NCBI RefSeq assembly: GCF_023375815.1
Contig: NZ_CP067412.1
Coordinates: 2,108,001 to 2,172,000 of the forward strand
DNA length: 64,000 bases
DNA from: Pseudomonas sp. HS6
GTDB taxonomy: Bacteria; Pseudomonadota; Gammaproteobacteria; Pseudomonadales; Pseudomonadaceae
Direction: 5' to 3'
The position numbers and the translations under genes were made by a program. Shown here one piece after another: positions 63,960 to 64,000 of the stretch (the first letter of the stretch is position 1; every line of letters begins with the position of its first letter). The notes under the pieces were generated by a model. The model was not told where the DNA came from. It saw only the letters and a list, made by a program, of their open reading frames with translations, and searched no databases.

Positions 63960-64000
63960 TCAATCTTCCTTGTCTTTCAGTAAGCGGCCGGTGGCCGCCT
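63960..64000 (-). CDS. C-terminal end of a probable PepSY-domain protein
   Basis: Only the last 12 codons are in the window. They read AATGRLLKDKED and stop three bases before the response regulator start. The DAxTGxLLK ending is typical of PepSY proteins, which often precede such two-component genes. With so few residues the call is tentative. Confidence 0.5.
   Translation of the reverse strand, partial: AATGRLLKDKED

Overview
The window looks like chromosomal DNA of a Pseudomonas of the fluorescens group. The evidence is the high GC content, dense C/G-ending codon use, REP-type inverted repeats with the GTGGGAGCGGGCTTG core, and typical fluorescens-group genes: polB, selD-selU, a bacterial metallothionein, an XapX protein and many regulators. 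No rRNA, tRNA, CRISPR array or insertion sequence was found.

Region by region. 1-3.2 kb: an MFS exporter (cut by the window edge) behind a TTGTATACAA operator, a lipoprotein, and a periplasmic aldose 1-epimerase. 3.3-11.9 kb: a type VI secretion effector module on the minus strand, in transcription order vgrG, rhs with a C-terminal YwqJ-type deaminase toxin, a candidate immunity gene, and a PAAR tip protein. The vgrG leader holds three copies of one palindrome. 12.3-22.5 kb: aldo/keto reductase, DUF1810 protein, DNA polymerase II, CBS protein, GST, a DUF3455/ECF sigma/anti-sigma operon, a secreted protein made of eight 13-residue repeats, a DUF1615 lipoprotein and an FAD monooxygenase.

22.55-26.7 kb is the most unusual part. 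It is a visibly AT-richer block with a C39-peptidase ABC exporter, a stub of a HlyD-type adaptor, an unannotated 58-residue double-glycine precursor peptide (predicted core ACTARSFRACDG), a ThiF/E1-like adenylating enzyme and a divergent GNAT acetyltransferase. Together these look like a compact RiPP or microcin locus: the precursor would be activated by the E1 enzyme, cleaved and exported by the C39 transporter, and possibly acetylated by the GNAT for maturation or self-protection. I do not recognise it as a described class.

26.7-31.9 kb: hemB with a cysteine metal site, GST, a histidine phosphatase, and selD-selU for selenouridine in tRNA. 31.9-48.1 kb: two tandem giant autotransporters (about 3506 and 1772 residues) built of autotransporter-associated beta-strand repeats, with almost identical C-terminal ends and duplicated terminators. 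48.4-50.5 kb: a nucleoside channel and a purine nucleoside permease-like protein behind a PurR-like palindrome. 50.5-55.9 kb: quinone oxidoreductase, XapX, AraC regulator, small proteins, metallothionein, two DUF606 (YdcZ) transporters and a divergent LysR regulator. 55.9-61.7 kb: two chemoreceptors, each with a FliA-like promoter, around a Na+/H+ antiporter. 61.9-64 kb: an OmpR/PhoQ-type two-component pair and the end of a probable PepSY gene.

Two MITE-like long inverted repeats (near 56.0 and 61.9 kb) and a third dispersed-looking element (53.6 kb) lie next to genes whose ends switch to G/T-rich codons. All assignments come from reading motifs by eye; no database search was run.
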